Assembly (NCBI GenBank): GCA_041389525.1
Contig: JAWKRR010000078.1
Location: 1 to 28,265, forward strand
From: JACKFB01 sp041389525
GTDB taxonomy: Bacteria > Myxococcota_A > UBA9042 > PHBI01 > JACKFB01
Length of the DNA stretch: 28,265 nt
Reading direction: 5' to 3'
The notes under the pieces were generated by a model that made no database searches, was not told the origin of the DNA, and saw only the letters and a program-made list of their open reading frames with translations. Position numbers and translations under genes: made by a program. Below, one piece after another: positions 8,036 through 16,588 of this stretch; the stretch's first letter is position 1, and each line of letters opens with the position of its first letter.

Positions 8036-8857
8036 ATGAATCCACGCCACTCCATCGTCACGGCCGTCCTCGGCGCCGCGCTCGGCCTCAGCGCCGCGGC
8101 CTGCGACGACGGGTCCAGCACGGCGGGCGACACCAGCGCGCCAGACAGCGCCTTGGTGGCGGACACGGCGCAGGGCTCCGACGGCGTCGCGGACACGACC
8201 CCGGACGTCGCGGTCGACGCCGCACCGGACGCGGTGGCGGACGCGAGCCCCGAGGTCGCGGTCGACGCGGCGCCTGACGCGGTCGCGGACGCGGCGCCCG
8301 ACGCGGTCGCCGACACCGCGCCCGACGCGGTCGCCGACACCACCGCCGACGCGACGCCCGACGTCACCCCGGACGCGGTCGGCGGCGTCACCTGCCCGCC
8401 GCCAGCGCCGACCGGCTTCACCGTGGGCCAGCGCATCTCCGACCTCGCCTTCGTCGACTGCGACGGCAAGGCGGTCAGCTTCCACGGCGCCTGCGGTGCC
8501 CCAGCCACGTTGATATTCAACTACTACGGCTGGTGAGGCCCCTGTAACTCGTTCGCCGGTTCGGCGAACACCCAATACGAGAAGTACAAGGCCCAGGGGC
8601 TGAAGCTGATCTTCATCCTCGGCGAGACCAACTTCTTCACCAAGCCCGACGCCGCCTACTGCAACGCGGTGCGCAGCGACGCGGGGATGACCTTCGACGT
8701 CGTCATCGACCCCGACAAGCAGCACCTCGCCTACGGCCAGCGCGACATCGCCCTGGTGCTGTCCGAGGACGGGACCATCGTCTTCAAGAGCAGCTACGGG
8801 AAGTCACACCAGCTGATCTGGGACGCCGTCGAGGCCGAGCTCGCCAAGAGCCCCTGA
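8036..8857 (+). CDS. Candidate selenoprotein: lipoprotein with thioredoxin-like domain, Sec in W-U-G-P-C
   Basis: Read through the in-frame TGA at 8534-8536, this is one 273-residue protein. It has a signal peptide ending LSAAAC (Cys23), an Asp/Ala/Val-rich tether to about residue 120, then a redoxin-like domain: FTVGQRISDLAFVDCDGKAV, a core strand ATLIFNYYG, W-TGA-G-P-C, helix NSFAGSANTQYEKYK, strand LKLIFILGE, and a later VLSEDGTIVFK strand pair. The TGA replaces exactly the nucleophilic first Cys of the thioredoxin WCGPC motif, giving Sec167 and resolving Cys170. The frame, codon bias and fold continue without a shift on both sides. A hairpin at 8551-8569 lies where a bacterial SECIS should be. 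Known bacterial selenoproteins include thioredoxin-, peroxiredoxin- and AhpD-like proteins with UxxC. Normal gene callers would split it into an N-terminal fragment and a 62-residue fragment. The alternative is a Cys-to-stop mutation or sequence error. Its role is probably thiol redox in the periplasm or on the surface. Confidence 0.8.
8204..8341 (+). repeat. Degenerate Asp/Ala-codon tandem repeat in lipoprotein tether
   Basis: Within the tether of the candidate selenoprotein, units of about 24 bases encode variants of the octapeptide APDAVADA/T (the protein repeats DAVADAAP, DAVADTAP and so on). The last two full units are nearly identical at DNA level. Such slippage-prone repeats usually change the length of a flexible surface tether and are not catalytic. 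Confidence 0.7.
8551..8569 (+). promoter_or_regulatory. Candidate bacterial SECIS hairpin
   Basis: Inside the coding sequence, GTTCGCC (8551-8557) pairs perfectly with GGCGAAC (8563-8569) around GGTTC. Pairing G8558-C8562 extends this to an 8-bp stem with a GTT loop. The apical loop begins about 21-22 nt after the TGA, inside the distance typical of bacterial SECIS elements, and it contains the GGU sequence; in the E. coli fdhF SECIS the loop GU bases contact SelB. I do not see the bulged U of the E. coli element, which is not universal. Function is inferred from position and shape. Confidence 0.6.
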
Positions 8858-8956
8858 GCCCCGCGCGCAGGATTCCCGATTGCGCGCGCGGCGGCCGGCG
8901 GCTATAGCCCGGGCGCGCCCGGCGCACTCTCGGAACTCCCGGAACCAGGACCGCCC

Positions 8957-9967
<1,011 letters not shown>

Positions 9968-9989
9968 CCGACCTGCCGGACGCGCGCAG

Positions 9990-11336
9990 CTACTCGTCGA
10001 TGATGGACAGGAAGAGGTCGGCGATCCCCGCGTGGCCGGCGGCGCTGGGGTGCAGGCAGGTGAGGTCCATCCACAGGTCGGTGTTCGGGCCTCGGTAGCA
10101 GCGGCCCTTGGGGTCGTCTTTCATGTGGCCGTGGCCGCAGGTCCGCTCGCCCAAGAACGCCAGGTCGGTGCCGGTCTCGACCGCGACGCGCATGTACTCG
10201 CCCATGAACCACGTCGTGATCTCGTTGAACTGGGCGTCGATGAGGGCGGTGTCCATGGAGATGAGGTTCGCGCCCGGGCACTTGGCGAGGTCATTTCCCG
10301 AGTCGGGGTCGGTGAACTCGTAGGGGTTCGCGAAGATGACGTAGACGCCGTTGGGGAAGCGCGCCGGGTCGTCCACCAGCCAGTGAATCGCCTTGTCCAA
10401 GTCCGCCGCGGCCTTCTCCGCCGCGAGCCACAGATCCTCGAGCGGCACGCCCTTCACCAGGTCCTGGGCCCAAGCGAAGATGTCGTTACCGCCAGCGGTC
10501 ATGATGACCAGCGTGGTCTTCTGCCGCTCGGCCTCGGGGTTGCACGCGACAAGCTGCTCGTGGGGCTTGCGCTCGAGGTCGTCGGTGCGCGCGCCCCACT
10601 TCGCACAGCTCCAGAAATCGCCGGAGCTCTTGGCCAGCGCCACCCCGTTGATGAGGTCCACGTTCTGCCAGAGCCAGTCGGGCGCGGTCAGGCCGAATCG
10701 CGCGACGAGCCCCGCCGCCATCACGTTGCGGTACCAGGTCTCGAAGCCCTGCGGCGGCGTGCCCACGGTGATGGAGTCGCCCGCGAAGACGACGCGCTGA
10801 ACCCCGTGGATGTCCTGGTGATTGGTGCCCTTGCAGTGGCTGCCGATGGTCGGCCCGTAGCTGTCGTAGTCGACGGGCAGGCCCGGCAGGTCGCCTAGCT
10901 GTGCAGCGAAGCACGAGAGCGCGGTCACCGGCGGTGGCCCCGCGTCCGCCCCGGAGTCTGGACCGCCGCCGATCTCGGGCGCTGCGTCCGGCGTGGCCAC
11001 GGCGTCTGGAGCCGCGTGGGCGTCCGCGTCCGCGTCCGCGTCAGGCGCCGCGTCAGGCTCCGTGTCGCTCTCAGGCGCGGTCTCGGTGGCGAGCTCGGCT
11101 GTCGTGTCGACGGGGGCCGCGTCGGCCTCGGAGTCGACGGCCTCGTCCGGCGTCGAATCGACGGTGGTCGCCCCGTCCGCCTCCGCGCCGGAGTCCGCCT
11201 CCGCACCGGAGTCCGCCGCGCCGTCCAACGCGACCGCCCCGTCCGCCCCGGCGTCGACCTCTGCCGCTCCGTCGGCGCAGGCCGCGAGGGCCACACCCAC
11301 GACGCCTAGAAGACACCACCGCAGGGCTGGGGCCAT
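9990..11336 (-). CDS. SGNH/GDSL hydrolase lipoprotein
   Basis: A 448-residue lipoprotein: a hydrophobic signal ending VALAAC (lipidated Cys20), then about 115 residues of Asp/Ala/Glu/Thr-rich tether. The C-terminal domain begins near residue 137 and shows SGNH block I (GDSITVG at 186-192, candidate Ser188), block III (GGND at 282-285) and block V around CLHPSAAGH with His429. The residue three before His429 is Thr, where the classical DxxH motif has Asp; Asp424 lies five before. The enzyme may therefore work with a Ser-His dyad or the alignment may shift. Extra cysteines (SCFAAQ, SHCKG, FWSCAKW, ACNPE, KCPG, RTCGHG, RCYRG, TCLHP) suggest disulfides in an exported enzyme. It is a probable surface esterase or deacylase of unknown substrate, divergent from the exported pirin gene. 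Confidence 0.87.
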   Translation of the reverse strand: MAPALRWCLLGVVGVALAACADGAAEVDAGADGAVALDGAADSGAEADSGAEADGATTVDSTPDEAVDSEADAAPVDTTAELATETAPESDTEPDAAPDADADADAHAAPDAVATPDAAPEIGGGPDSGADAGPPPVTALSCFAAQLGDLPGLPVDYDSYGPTIGSHCKGTNHQDIHGVQRVVFAGDSITVGTPPQGFETWYRNVMAAGLVARFGLTAPDWLWQNVDLINGVALAKSSGDFWSCAKWGARTDDLERKPHEQLVACNPEAERQKTTLVIMTAGGNDIFAWAQDLVKGVPLEDLWLAAEKAAADLDKAIHWLVDDPARFPNGVYVIFANPYEFTDPDSGNDLAKCPGANLISMDTALIDAQFNEITTWFMGEYMRVAVETGTDLAFLGERTCGHGHMKDDPKGRCYRGPNTDLWMDLTCLHPSAAGHAGIADLFLSIIDE

Positions 11337-11506
11337 CGCGCTACTCCGGGTCGACGTGCGTCCCTTTTACCTCCGCACGCGGCCGAGACTCAAGCCGGTG
11401 CCCCGCGTTATCATTGATCATCTGCGGGGCGGAGGGCCCCGAGCTTCCTCGCGCCGGCTCGGTGCGTAGAGTGTTGCGCTGCGCGTTCGGCGCTGGAGGA
11501 GGACCG

Positions 11507-12727
11507 ATGAGCGGGATCGACCGTCGCGAGTTTCTTGAGCGGGTGGCTGTGGCGGCGTCGGCGCTGTCGGCGAGCGGGCTGGTGGCCTGCCGCGACGAGG
11601 GCTCGGCCTCGGCGGCCGCGCCCGGCGGGCCCTCGGACAAAGCGACGCCCGAGATCGCGCCCGGTCCAGTGGTCGCAGTCAAAGCGGAGGAGGTCGTCGT
11701 GCCAGAAATCGTCGATACGATCGTGGAGGTCGAAGCGCTGCGCGGCATGCCGTGGCCGACGCCGGACCCCTTCCTGTTCTGCGTCCATCACAAGGATGGC
11801 TACCCGGCCGGAAACGAGGCTCAGGGGCCGGTCGCGTCGTTGGCCGGGCGGCAGATCGGCCAGGATTTCTCGGGTCGCGACGGCTGGTCGATGTACCACG
11901 GCGACGTGGTGCCGGGCTTTCCGCGCCACCCCCACCGCGGCTTCGAGACGGTGACCGTCGCGCGCCGCGGCTTCATCGACCACAGCGACTCCATGGGGGC
12001 GACCGCGCGCTACGGCGGCGGCGACACCCAGTGGATGACCGCCGGCGCCGGCATCGTCCACGCCGAGATGTTCCCGCTGCGCCAGACCGCCGAGGCGAAC
12101 CCGGTCGAGCTGTTTCAGATCTGGCTGAACCTGCCTCAGAAAAAGAAGATGGTGAGGCCCTACTTCACCATGCTCTGGGCCGACGACATCCCGGTGCACC
12201 GCTTCGTCGACGCCGCGGGCAAGACCGCCGTGGTGACCGCGGTCGCCGGGACGCTACAGGGCAAGACGCCCCCGCCCGCGCCGCCGGATTCCTGGGCGTC
12301 GCAGCCCGGTTCCGACGTCGCGATCTGGACCATCGAGCTGGAGGCTGGCGCGTCGTGGACGCTGCCGGCGGCGGCCGAGGGCTTGGCGCGCTCGCTCTAT
12401 TTCTACGCTGGCGACTCGCTGAAAGTGGGTACGCGCGACCTGCCGACCAGCTCGCGGGCCGGGCTGCGCTCCGACCTGCCGACGCGCCTGGTCGCCGGCG
12501 CGGGCCCCGTCTCGCTGCTGGTCCTGCAGGGGCGCCCCATCGCCGAGCCGGTCGCCAAGTACGGCCCCTTCGTCATGAACAGCCAGGCCGAGATCCAGCA
12601 GGCGTTTGCCGACTACCGCGCCACCGAGTTCGGCGGCTGGCCCTGGCCCTCTGACGCCCCGGTGCACGCGCGCTCGCAGGAGCGATTCGCGCTGCACTCC
12701 GACGGGCGCCGCGACGTGCCGGGCTGA
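11507..12727 (+). CDS. Pirin-family protein with Tat-type lipoprotein signal
   Basis: A 406-residue bicupin of the pirin family. The metal-site residues are visible: HPHRGFETVT gives His141 and His143, and GAGIVHAEMF gives His185 and Glu187, matching the two-His/His-Glu iron site of pirins. The N-terminus reads DRREFLERV followed by an Ala/Ser-rich hydrophobic stretch and SGLVAC, that is, a twin-arginine-like motif (Arg6-Arg7) and a lipobox with Cys28. The protein is thus probably folded and metallated in the cytoplasm, exported by Tat and lipidated. Residues 29-65 are an Ala/Pro/Glu tether. The ATG at 11507 has a strong GGAGGAGG 5 bases upstream; the open frame extending to 10901 is antisense to the SGNH gene. 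Some pirins have quercetin 2,3-dioxygenase activity; activity here is unknown. Confidence 0.88.
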   Translation: MSGIDRREFLERVAVAASALSASGLVACRDEGSASAAAPGGPSDKATPEIAPGPVVAVKAEEVVVPEIVDTIVEVEALRGMPWPTPDPFLFCVHHKDGYPAGNEAQGPVASLAGRQIGQDFSGRDGWSMYHGDVVPGFPRHPHRGFETVTVARRGFIDHSDSMGATARYGGGDTQWMTAGAGIVHAEMFPLRQTAEANPVELFQIWLNLPQKKKMVRPYFTMLWADDIPVHRFVDAAGKTAVVTAVAGTLQGKTPPPAPPDSWASQPGSDVAIWTIELEAGASWTLPAAAEGLARSLYFYAGDSLKVGTRDLPTSSRAGLRSDLPTRLVAGAGPVSLLVLQGRPIAEPVAKYGPFVMNSQAEIQQAFADYRATEFGGWPWPSDAPVHARSQERFALHSDGRRDVPG

Positions 12728-12911
12728 GCCAAGCTCGGTCCCGAGGTGTGGGGGCAGGCCGCGCGCCGGCCCTCCGCTCGAGCTGCGCGGCGGTGAAGGT
12801 CGTCCGAAAACTCCGCTCTAGTTCCCCCGCCGTCCGCCCGTAGGAGTAGGGCGCATGGACGGGCGGTGCGGGGCCTGATGGCCCGGATTCGCTCGCACGC
12901 GGGAGGGCGGC

Positions 12912-13772
12912 ATGGCGGCGAGTTCGGAATCATTCGACGTGACGAGACCTGGGGATGAGCTGTGTCTCGTCGACCGGCTGCGGGCCTACGTCGAGCGATG
13001 GCAGTTGGACCTGCCGCTGCTGCCGGACGCGCCCCGCCGGGTCATGGAGCTCTGCGACCGCGAGAGCTGCGACGCCCTCGCGCTGACCGAGCTGATTCAT
13101 CAGGACCCGGCGATGGCCGGGCATGTCCTGCGGGTGGCGCGTTCGCCCCTCTACGCGACGCGGGTGCCGGTGGTCTCGCTGCGCCAGGCCGTGAGCCTGC
13201 TGGGGTTGCGGGCGATCCGCGAGATAGCGCTGCTCATCGCGTGCCAGGCGCGGGTCTTCAAGGTCCGCGGGCACGAAGAGGAGGTGCGGGACGTGTTCCG
13301 ACACTCGCTGGCGGCGGCGTTTTTTGCCCGTGAGATCGCGCGGTTGCGAAGGTGGAACGTCGAGGAGGCCTTCCTGTGCGGGCTGCTGCACGACGTGGGG
13401 CGACCGCTGCTCTTGCAGGCCGCGGTGGACCTGAGCCTGACGCCGGAGCCGGGTGAGCTGGAGCGAGCGCTGGACGCTCTGCACGAGCGAGTGGGCGCGA
13501 TGCTGGCCGACCACTGGGAGCTCCCGGAGGCGGTCGCGCAGGCGATGGGGATGCACCACGCGGACCCGCTGGCTGAGTCGACGCCGCGGGTGGCGGTGCA
13601 GACCGCGCTGGCCGACGCGCTGGCCGGCGTCGCGTTGGAGCGCGCGGGGTCAAACCCGCTGGCGATCCTCGAGCACCCCGCGCTGGAGCGACTGTCGCTG
13701 TATCCGGACGACGTGCGCGCGCTGCTGCGGCGCTCGAGCGAAGCGGCGCTCATGGCGAGGTCTTTGGCATGA
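12912..13772 (+). CDS. HDOD-domain signalling protein
   Basis: A 286-residue protein made almost entirely of one HDOD domain (about 33-240). It opens with LPLLPDAPRRVMEL and continues with LIHQDPAMAGHVLRVA, the region where HDOD proteins carry their conserved helices, followed by SLRQAVSLLGLRAIREIAL. The HD-like residues persist (His131, LLHDVGR with His160/Asp161, His191, MGMHH around 212-216), more than in many HDOD proteins, where they are degenerate. HDOD proteins are regulatory and often partner with GGDEF or two-component systems; most have no shown enzyme activity. GGGAGG lies 5 bases before the ATG. Its stop overlaps the start of sthA by 4 bp (ATGA), indicating translational coupling. 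Confidence 0.9.
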   Translation: MAASSESFDVTRPGDELCLVDRLRAYVERWQLDLPLLPDAPRRVMELCDRESCDALALTELIHQDPAMAGHVLRVARSPLYATRVPVVSLRQAVSLLGLRAIREIALLIACQARVFKVRGHEEEVRDVFRHSLAAAFFAREIARLRRWNVEEAFLCGLLHDVGRPLLLQAAVDLSLTPEPGELERALDALHERVGAMLADHWELPEAVAQAMGMHHADPLAESTPRVAVQTALADALAGVALERAGSNPLAILEHPALERLSLYPDDVRALLRRSSEAALMARSLA

Positions 13773-15163
13773 GCGGCGACACCGTAGAGCGCTTCGACTT
13801 CGTCGTCATCGGCAGCGGCCCCGCGGGGCAGAAGGCGGCGGTGTGCGCGGCCAAGCACGGAAAGCGCGTGCTGCTGGTCGAGCGTGAGCGGGAGGTCGGC
13901 GGCGCCTGCGTGATGCACGGCACCATCCCGAGCAAGACCCTGCGCGAGGCGGCGCTGAACCTGAGCCGCCTGCGCGGCGTGGGGTACGCGAGCGGCGCGC
14001 TGCCCGAGCGCGCGGCCTTCGACATCGCGGCGGTCATGGAGCCCGTGCGGCATGTGCTCGCGGCGCACCACCACTTCATGGCCGACCAGCTCAGCCGAAA
14101 CGGCGTCGACGTGCGGCACGCGCGGGCGCGCTTCGTCTCGCCGACCGAGGTCGAGGTCCAGGGCATCAGCGGCGAGCGAACGCGGGTCACGGCCGGCGCC
14201 TTCATCGTGGCGACCGGCTCGCGCCCCCGCCACCCCGACCACATCCCGGTGGACCACGACAGCATCCTGGACAGCGACTCCATCCTGTCGCTGGCGTACC
14301 TGCCGGAGTCGCTGACCGTCATCGGGTCGGGCGTCATCGCCTGCGAGTACGCGTCGATCTTCACCGCCCTCGGCGTGCAGGTGGTCATGGTCGACCGCTG
14401 GCCGCGCCCGGTGGGGTTCCTGGACGCCGAGCTCACGGAGCGCTTCGTCAAGGCGTTCGAGGAGGCGGGCGGCGTCTACATGGGCGGCGAGACCGTCGAG
14501 CGGGTCGAGTTCGACGGCGTCTGCCAGGTGCGGACGCGGATCGGCGGCGACCGGGAGCTTCGGACGGAGAAGGCGCTGTGCGCGCTGGGGCGCTCGGCGA
14601 ATGTGCATGGCCTGGGCCTCGAGGAGATCGGCGTCGCGCTCGACGTGGAGGGGCTGATCCCGGTGGATGAGGGCTGCCAGACCTCGGTCCGCGGCATCTA
14701 CGCGGTCGGCGACGTGTCGGGATTTCCGGCGCTGACCTCGAGCGCGATGGAGCAGGGGCGGCGGGCGGTCCGGCACGCGCTGGGGCTTGAAGTTCACACG
14801 ATGACCGACACGATCCCGGTGGGCGTCTACACGATCCCCGAGATGGCGTCGGTCGGGCTTGACGAGGACCGGGCGCGCACGAAGGGCGTCGAGGTCTTGG
14901 TCGGGCGGGCCCCCTTCTCGGAGACCGCGCGCGGACAGATCGCCGGGCTGCAGGACGGGCTGCTGAAGCTGGTGGCCGCGCCGGACGGGCGGGTGCTGGG
15001 CGTCCAGATTATCGGCGAGGGAGCCGCCGAACTGATCCATCTCGGGCAGATGGCGCTGCAATATGGAGCGACCGTCGACACCTTCGTAGAGAGCATTTTC
15101 AACTTCCCGACGCTCGCCGAGGCGTATCGCATTGCAGCATTGGACATCACGAACGCCATGTGA
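13769..15163 (+). CDS. sthA: Soluble (Si-specific) pyridine nucleotide transhydrogenase
   Basis: A 464-residue flavoprotein of the disulfide oxidoreductase fold. GSGPAG (15-20) binds FAD, and GSGVIACEYA (186-195) is the nucleotide-binding motif. GGACVMHGTIPSKT (44-57) has only one cysteine, where dihydrolipoamide and mercuric reductases have CxxxxC. The C-terminus reads NFPTLAEAYRIAAL, not the HxxxxE motif of disulfide reductases. Both differences are the hallmarks of SthA, which moves hydride between NADPH and NAD+. The length equals that of E. coli SthA. The ATG overlaps the HDOD stop by 4 bp, so expression is probably coupled to that signalling gene. Function is well supported by motifs; the direction of flux in this organism is not known. 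Confidence 0.9.
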   Translation: MSGDTVERFDFVVIGSGPAGQKAAVCAAKHGKRVLLVEREREVGGACVMHGTIPSKTLREAALNLSRLRGVGYASGALPERAAFDIAAVMEPVRHVLAAHHHFMADQLSRNGVDVRHARARFVSPTEVEVQGISGERTRVTAGAFIVATGSRPRHPDHIPVDHDSILDSDSILSLAYLPESLTVIGSGVIACEYASIFTALGVQVVMVDRWPRPVGFLDAELTERFVKAFEEAGGVYMGGETVERVEFDGVCQVRTRIGGDRELRTEKALCALGRSANVHGLGLEEIGVALDVEGLIPVDEGCQTSVRGIYAVGDVSGFPALTSSAMEQGRRAVRHALGLEVHTMTDTIPVGVYTIPEMASVGLDEDRARTKGVEVLVGRAPFSETARGQIAGLQDGLLKLVAAPDGRVLGVQIIGEGAAELIHLGQMALQYGATVDTFVESIFNFPTLAEAYRIAALDITNAM

Positions 15164-15470
15164 GGGCGGGGCTCGCCTGCCGACGGCGCTCGAAGGTCGG
15201 GCGCGCCGGGTCCAAGTTCGCGTGATTTCAGGTGCGAGCACGCTTGTAGTCGGCGCTCGGCCCCGAACCGGTTACATTGGCTCTGAGCTTGGGCGCTCTT
15301 GGGCGTCCGGGCCGGGGGAAGTCAGCGGCTCAGATGGACGTTCAGGTCCACGGCCGCGATGGGAGACGTCGAGATGCGGAGGCCGGGATGCGCCGGGCCG
15401 TGGTCAGCTTTGCTTGCCGAGCGATCGCTCGGTATGTTAAATCTGAGCCTCACAACAGGGGTAAGCGACT
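15164..15470. other. Intergenic region between sthA and the GGDEF gene
   Basis: This 307-bp stretch holds no credible gene: the open frames in it have no start signal, no domain and an atypical composition. Its right end carries a promoter-like pair with a palindromic spacer, listed separately. No intrinsic terminator with a T-tract follows sthA, and I see no c-di-GMP (GEMM) riboswitch signature despite the downstream cyclase. Confidence 0.6.
15410..15438 (+). promoter_or_regulatory. Candidate promoter with palindromic spacer upstream of diguanylate cyclase gene
   Basis: TTGCTT (15410-15415) and TATGTT (15433-15438) are separated by exactly 17 bp. They match the sigma-70 consensus hexamers at 3 and 4 of 6 positions. 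Sixteen of the 17 spacer bases (15417-15432) are the perfect palindrome CCGAGCGATCGCTCGG, a natural site for a dimeric repressor or spacer-binding activator. Transcription would begin near 15445, leaving a leader of about 25 nt with AGGGG before the TTG start codon. Confidence 0.45.
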
Positions 15471-16502
15471 TTGACGGGTGATCTCGGACAACAGACGCCG
15501 ACCGGTGCGAACGATCCGGGACGAGCGGCCGCCGACATCGACGCGATGGGCGAGCTGCAGACGGTGCTGGACGCCATCCCGTCGCTGGTCTTCTACAAGG
15601 ACACGCGCAATCAGATCCTGCGCGTGAATCGGGCCGCCGCGGCGACCCTGGGTGTCACGCCCGCGGACATGGCGGGGACCCCGGCGGCGCGGTGGTTCCC
15701 GGACGCGGCCGACAGCGCGTATCTCGACGATCTCGAGGTCATGGCGTCGGGGCATCCGAAGCTCGGGATCGCGGACGTGATCATCTCGAGCTCCGGCGAG
15801 CGGCGCTGGATGCAGACCGACAAGTACCCGTGCAAGGACCGTAACCAGCGGGTGACCGGGATCATCGTCATCGCGACGGACGTGTCGGCGAAGCTGCGCA
15901 GCGAGGAGGAGCTTCGGAGGCACCGCGACCACCTGGACGAGCTGGTGGCGCAGCGCACGGTCGAGCTGGCGTTGGCCAACGCGGAGCTCGAGCGGATGGC
16001 GCGGATGGACGACCAGACCGGGCTGTCCAACCGGCGCTACGTGATGGAGCGGCTCGACGAGGAGCTGGGGCGTGCCCAGCGGCACAGGACGCCGCTGTCG
16101 GTGATGCTGCTGGACCTCGACCACTTCAAGGCGGTCAACGACACGCACGGTCACTTGGCCGGCGACGCGGTGCTGCTGCAGACGGCGCGGGTGATCCAGG
16201 CGGCCATGCGGGTCAGCGACATCAAGGGGCGGTTCGGCGGCGAGGAGTTCGTGACCATCATGCCGCAGACCACGCTGGACGGGGCGAAGCTCTTCGCTGA
16301 CCGGCTGCGGGTCGCCATCGGGGCGCAGGTTCACCGAGACATCGGCGCGGACTTTCGCGTGACGTGCAGCATCGGCGTGGCCTCGTTCGGGCCGGGCGCG
16401 GCGACGTTGAGCGACTTGCTGCGGCAGGCCGATCGCGCGCTGTACGAGGCGAAGAGGCTAGGCCGAGATCGGGTGTGCGTGGCAGGGGAGACCGAGGGCT
16501 GA
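15471..16502 (+). CDS. PAS-GGDEF diguanylate cyclase
   Basis: A 343-residue protein that makes cyclic di-GMP from GTP. A PAS domain spans about 28-140 (VLDAIPSLVFYKDTRNQILRVN in its first part, ending IIVIATDVSAK), followed by a coiled-coil (about 142-175) and a GGDEF domain (about 176-340). The signature is GGEEF (256-260), an active variant. RVSD (247-250) sits five residues upstream, the position of the RxxD inhibitory c-di-GMP site. DLDHFKAVNDTHGHLAGD is the substrate-binding segment. No transmembrane helix is present, so it is cytosolic. The start is a TTG preceded at 9 bases by AGGGG; the next in-frame ATG (15546) would leave the PAS domain nearly intact and is the alternative. The PAS ligand is unknown. 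Confidence 0.92.
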   Translation: MTGDLGQQTPTGANDPGRAAADIDAMGELQTVLDAIPSLVFYKDTRNQILRVNRAAAATLGVTPADMAGTPAARWFPDAADSAYLDDLEVMASGHPKLGIADVIISSSGERRWMQTDKYPCKDRNQRVTGIIVIATDVSAKLRSEEELRRHRDHLDELVAQRTVELALANAELERMARMDDQTGLSNRRYVMERLDEELGRAQRHRTPLSVMLLDLDHFKAVNDTHGHLAGDAVLLQTARVIQAAMRVSDIKGRFGGEEFVTIMPQTTLDGAKLFADRLRVAIGAQVHRDIGADFRVTCSIGVASFGPGAATLSDLLRQADRALYEAKRLGRDRVCVAGETEG

Positions 16503-16588
16503 CTGCGGTATCGGGCCGCCGCGGCTGGGGGTCGACGGGGCGCAGACGCCCGCGGTAGCGTGGGGCGGCACTCGTCCGGAGACCCCAA

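Noticed and set aside
8534..8536. TGA as a simple nonsense mutation creating a pseudogene
   Set aside because: It cannot be ruled out from one sequence, but its exact location at the WCGPC nucleophile, intact downstream frame and hairpin make selenocysteine more likely.
8551..8569. Hairpin read as an intrinsic terminator for a truncated 166-residue lipoprotein
   Set aside because: No T-tract follows it, and the coding frame with redoxin features continues beyond it.
10993..11060. GCGTCC-type short tandem repeat as a regulatory or mobile element
   Set aside because: It is the antisense of the Asp/Ala codons of the lipoprotein tether and needs no other explanation.
10901..11506. N-terminal extension of the pirin frame (202 codons upstream)
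   Set aside because: It is antisense to the SGNH lipoprotein tether and Arg/Pro-rich; the start at 11507 has a strong ribosome-binding site.
13151..15241. 696-codon minus-strand frame across the HDOD gene and sthA
   Set aside because: It lies antisense to two genes with clear motifs and is Arg/His/Asp-rich without recognisable domains.
15417..15432. Palindrome as the terminator of sthA
   Set aside because: It is about 250 bp after the stop, lacks a T-tract and sits between promoter-like hexamers.
15164..15470. c-di-GMP riboswitch upstream of the diguanylate cyclase gene
   Set aside because: The characteristic conserved GEMM core sequence was not found in this stretch.
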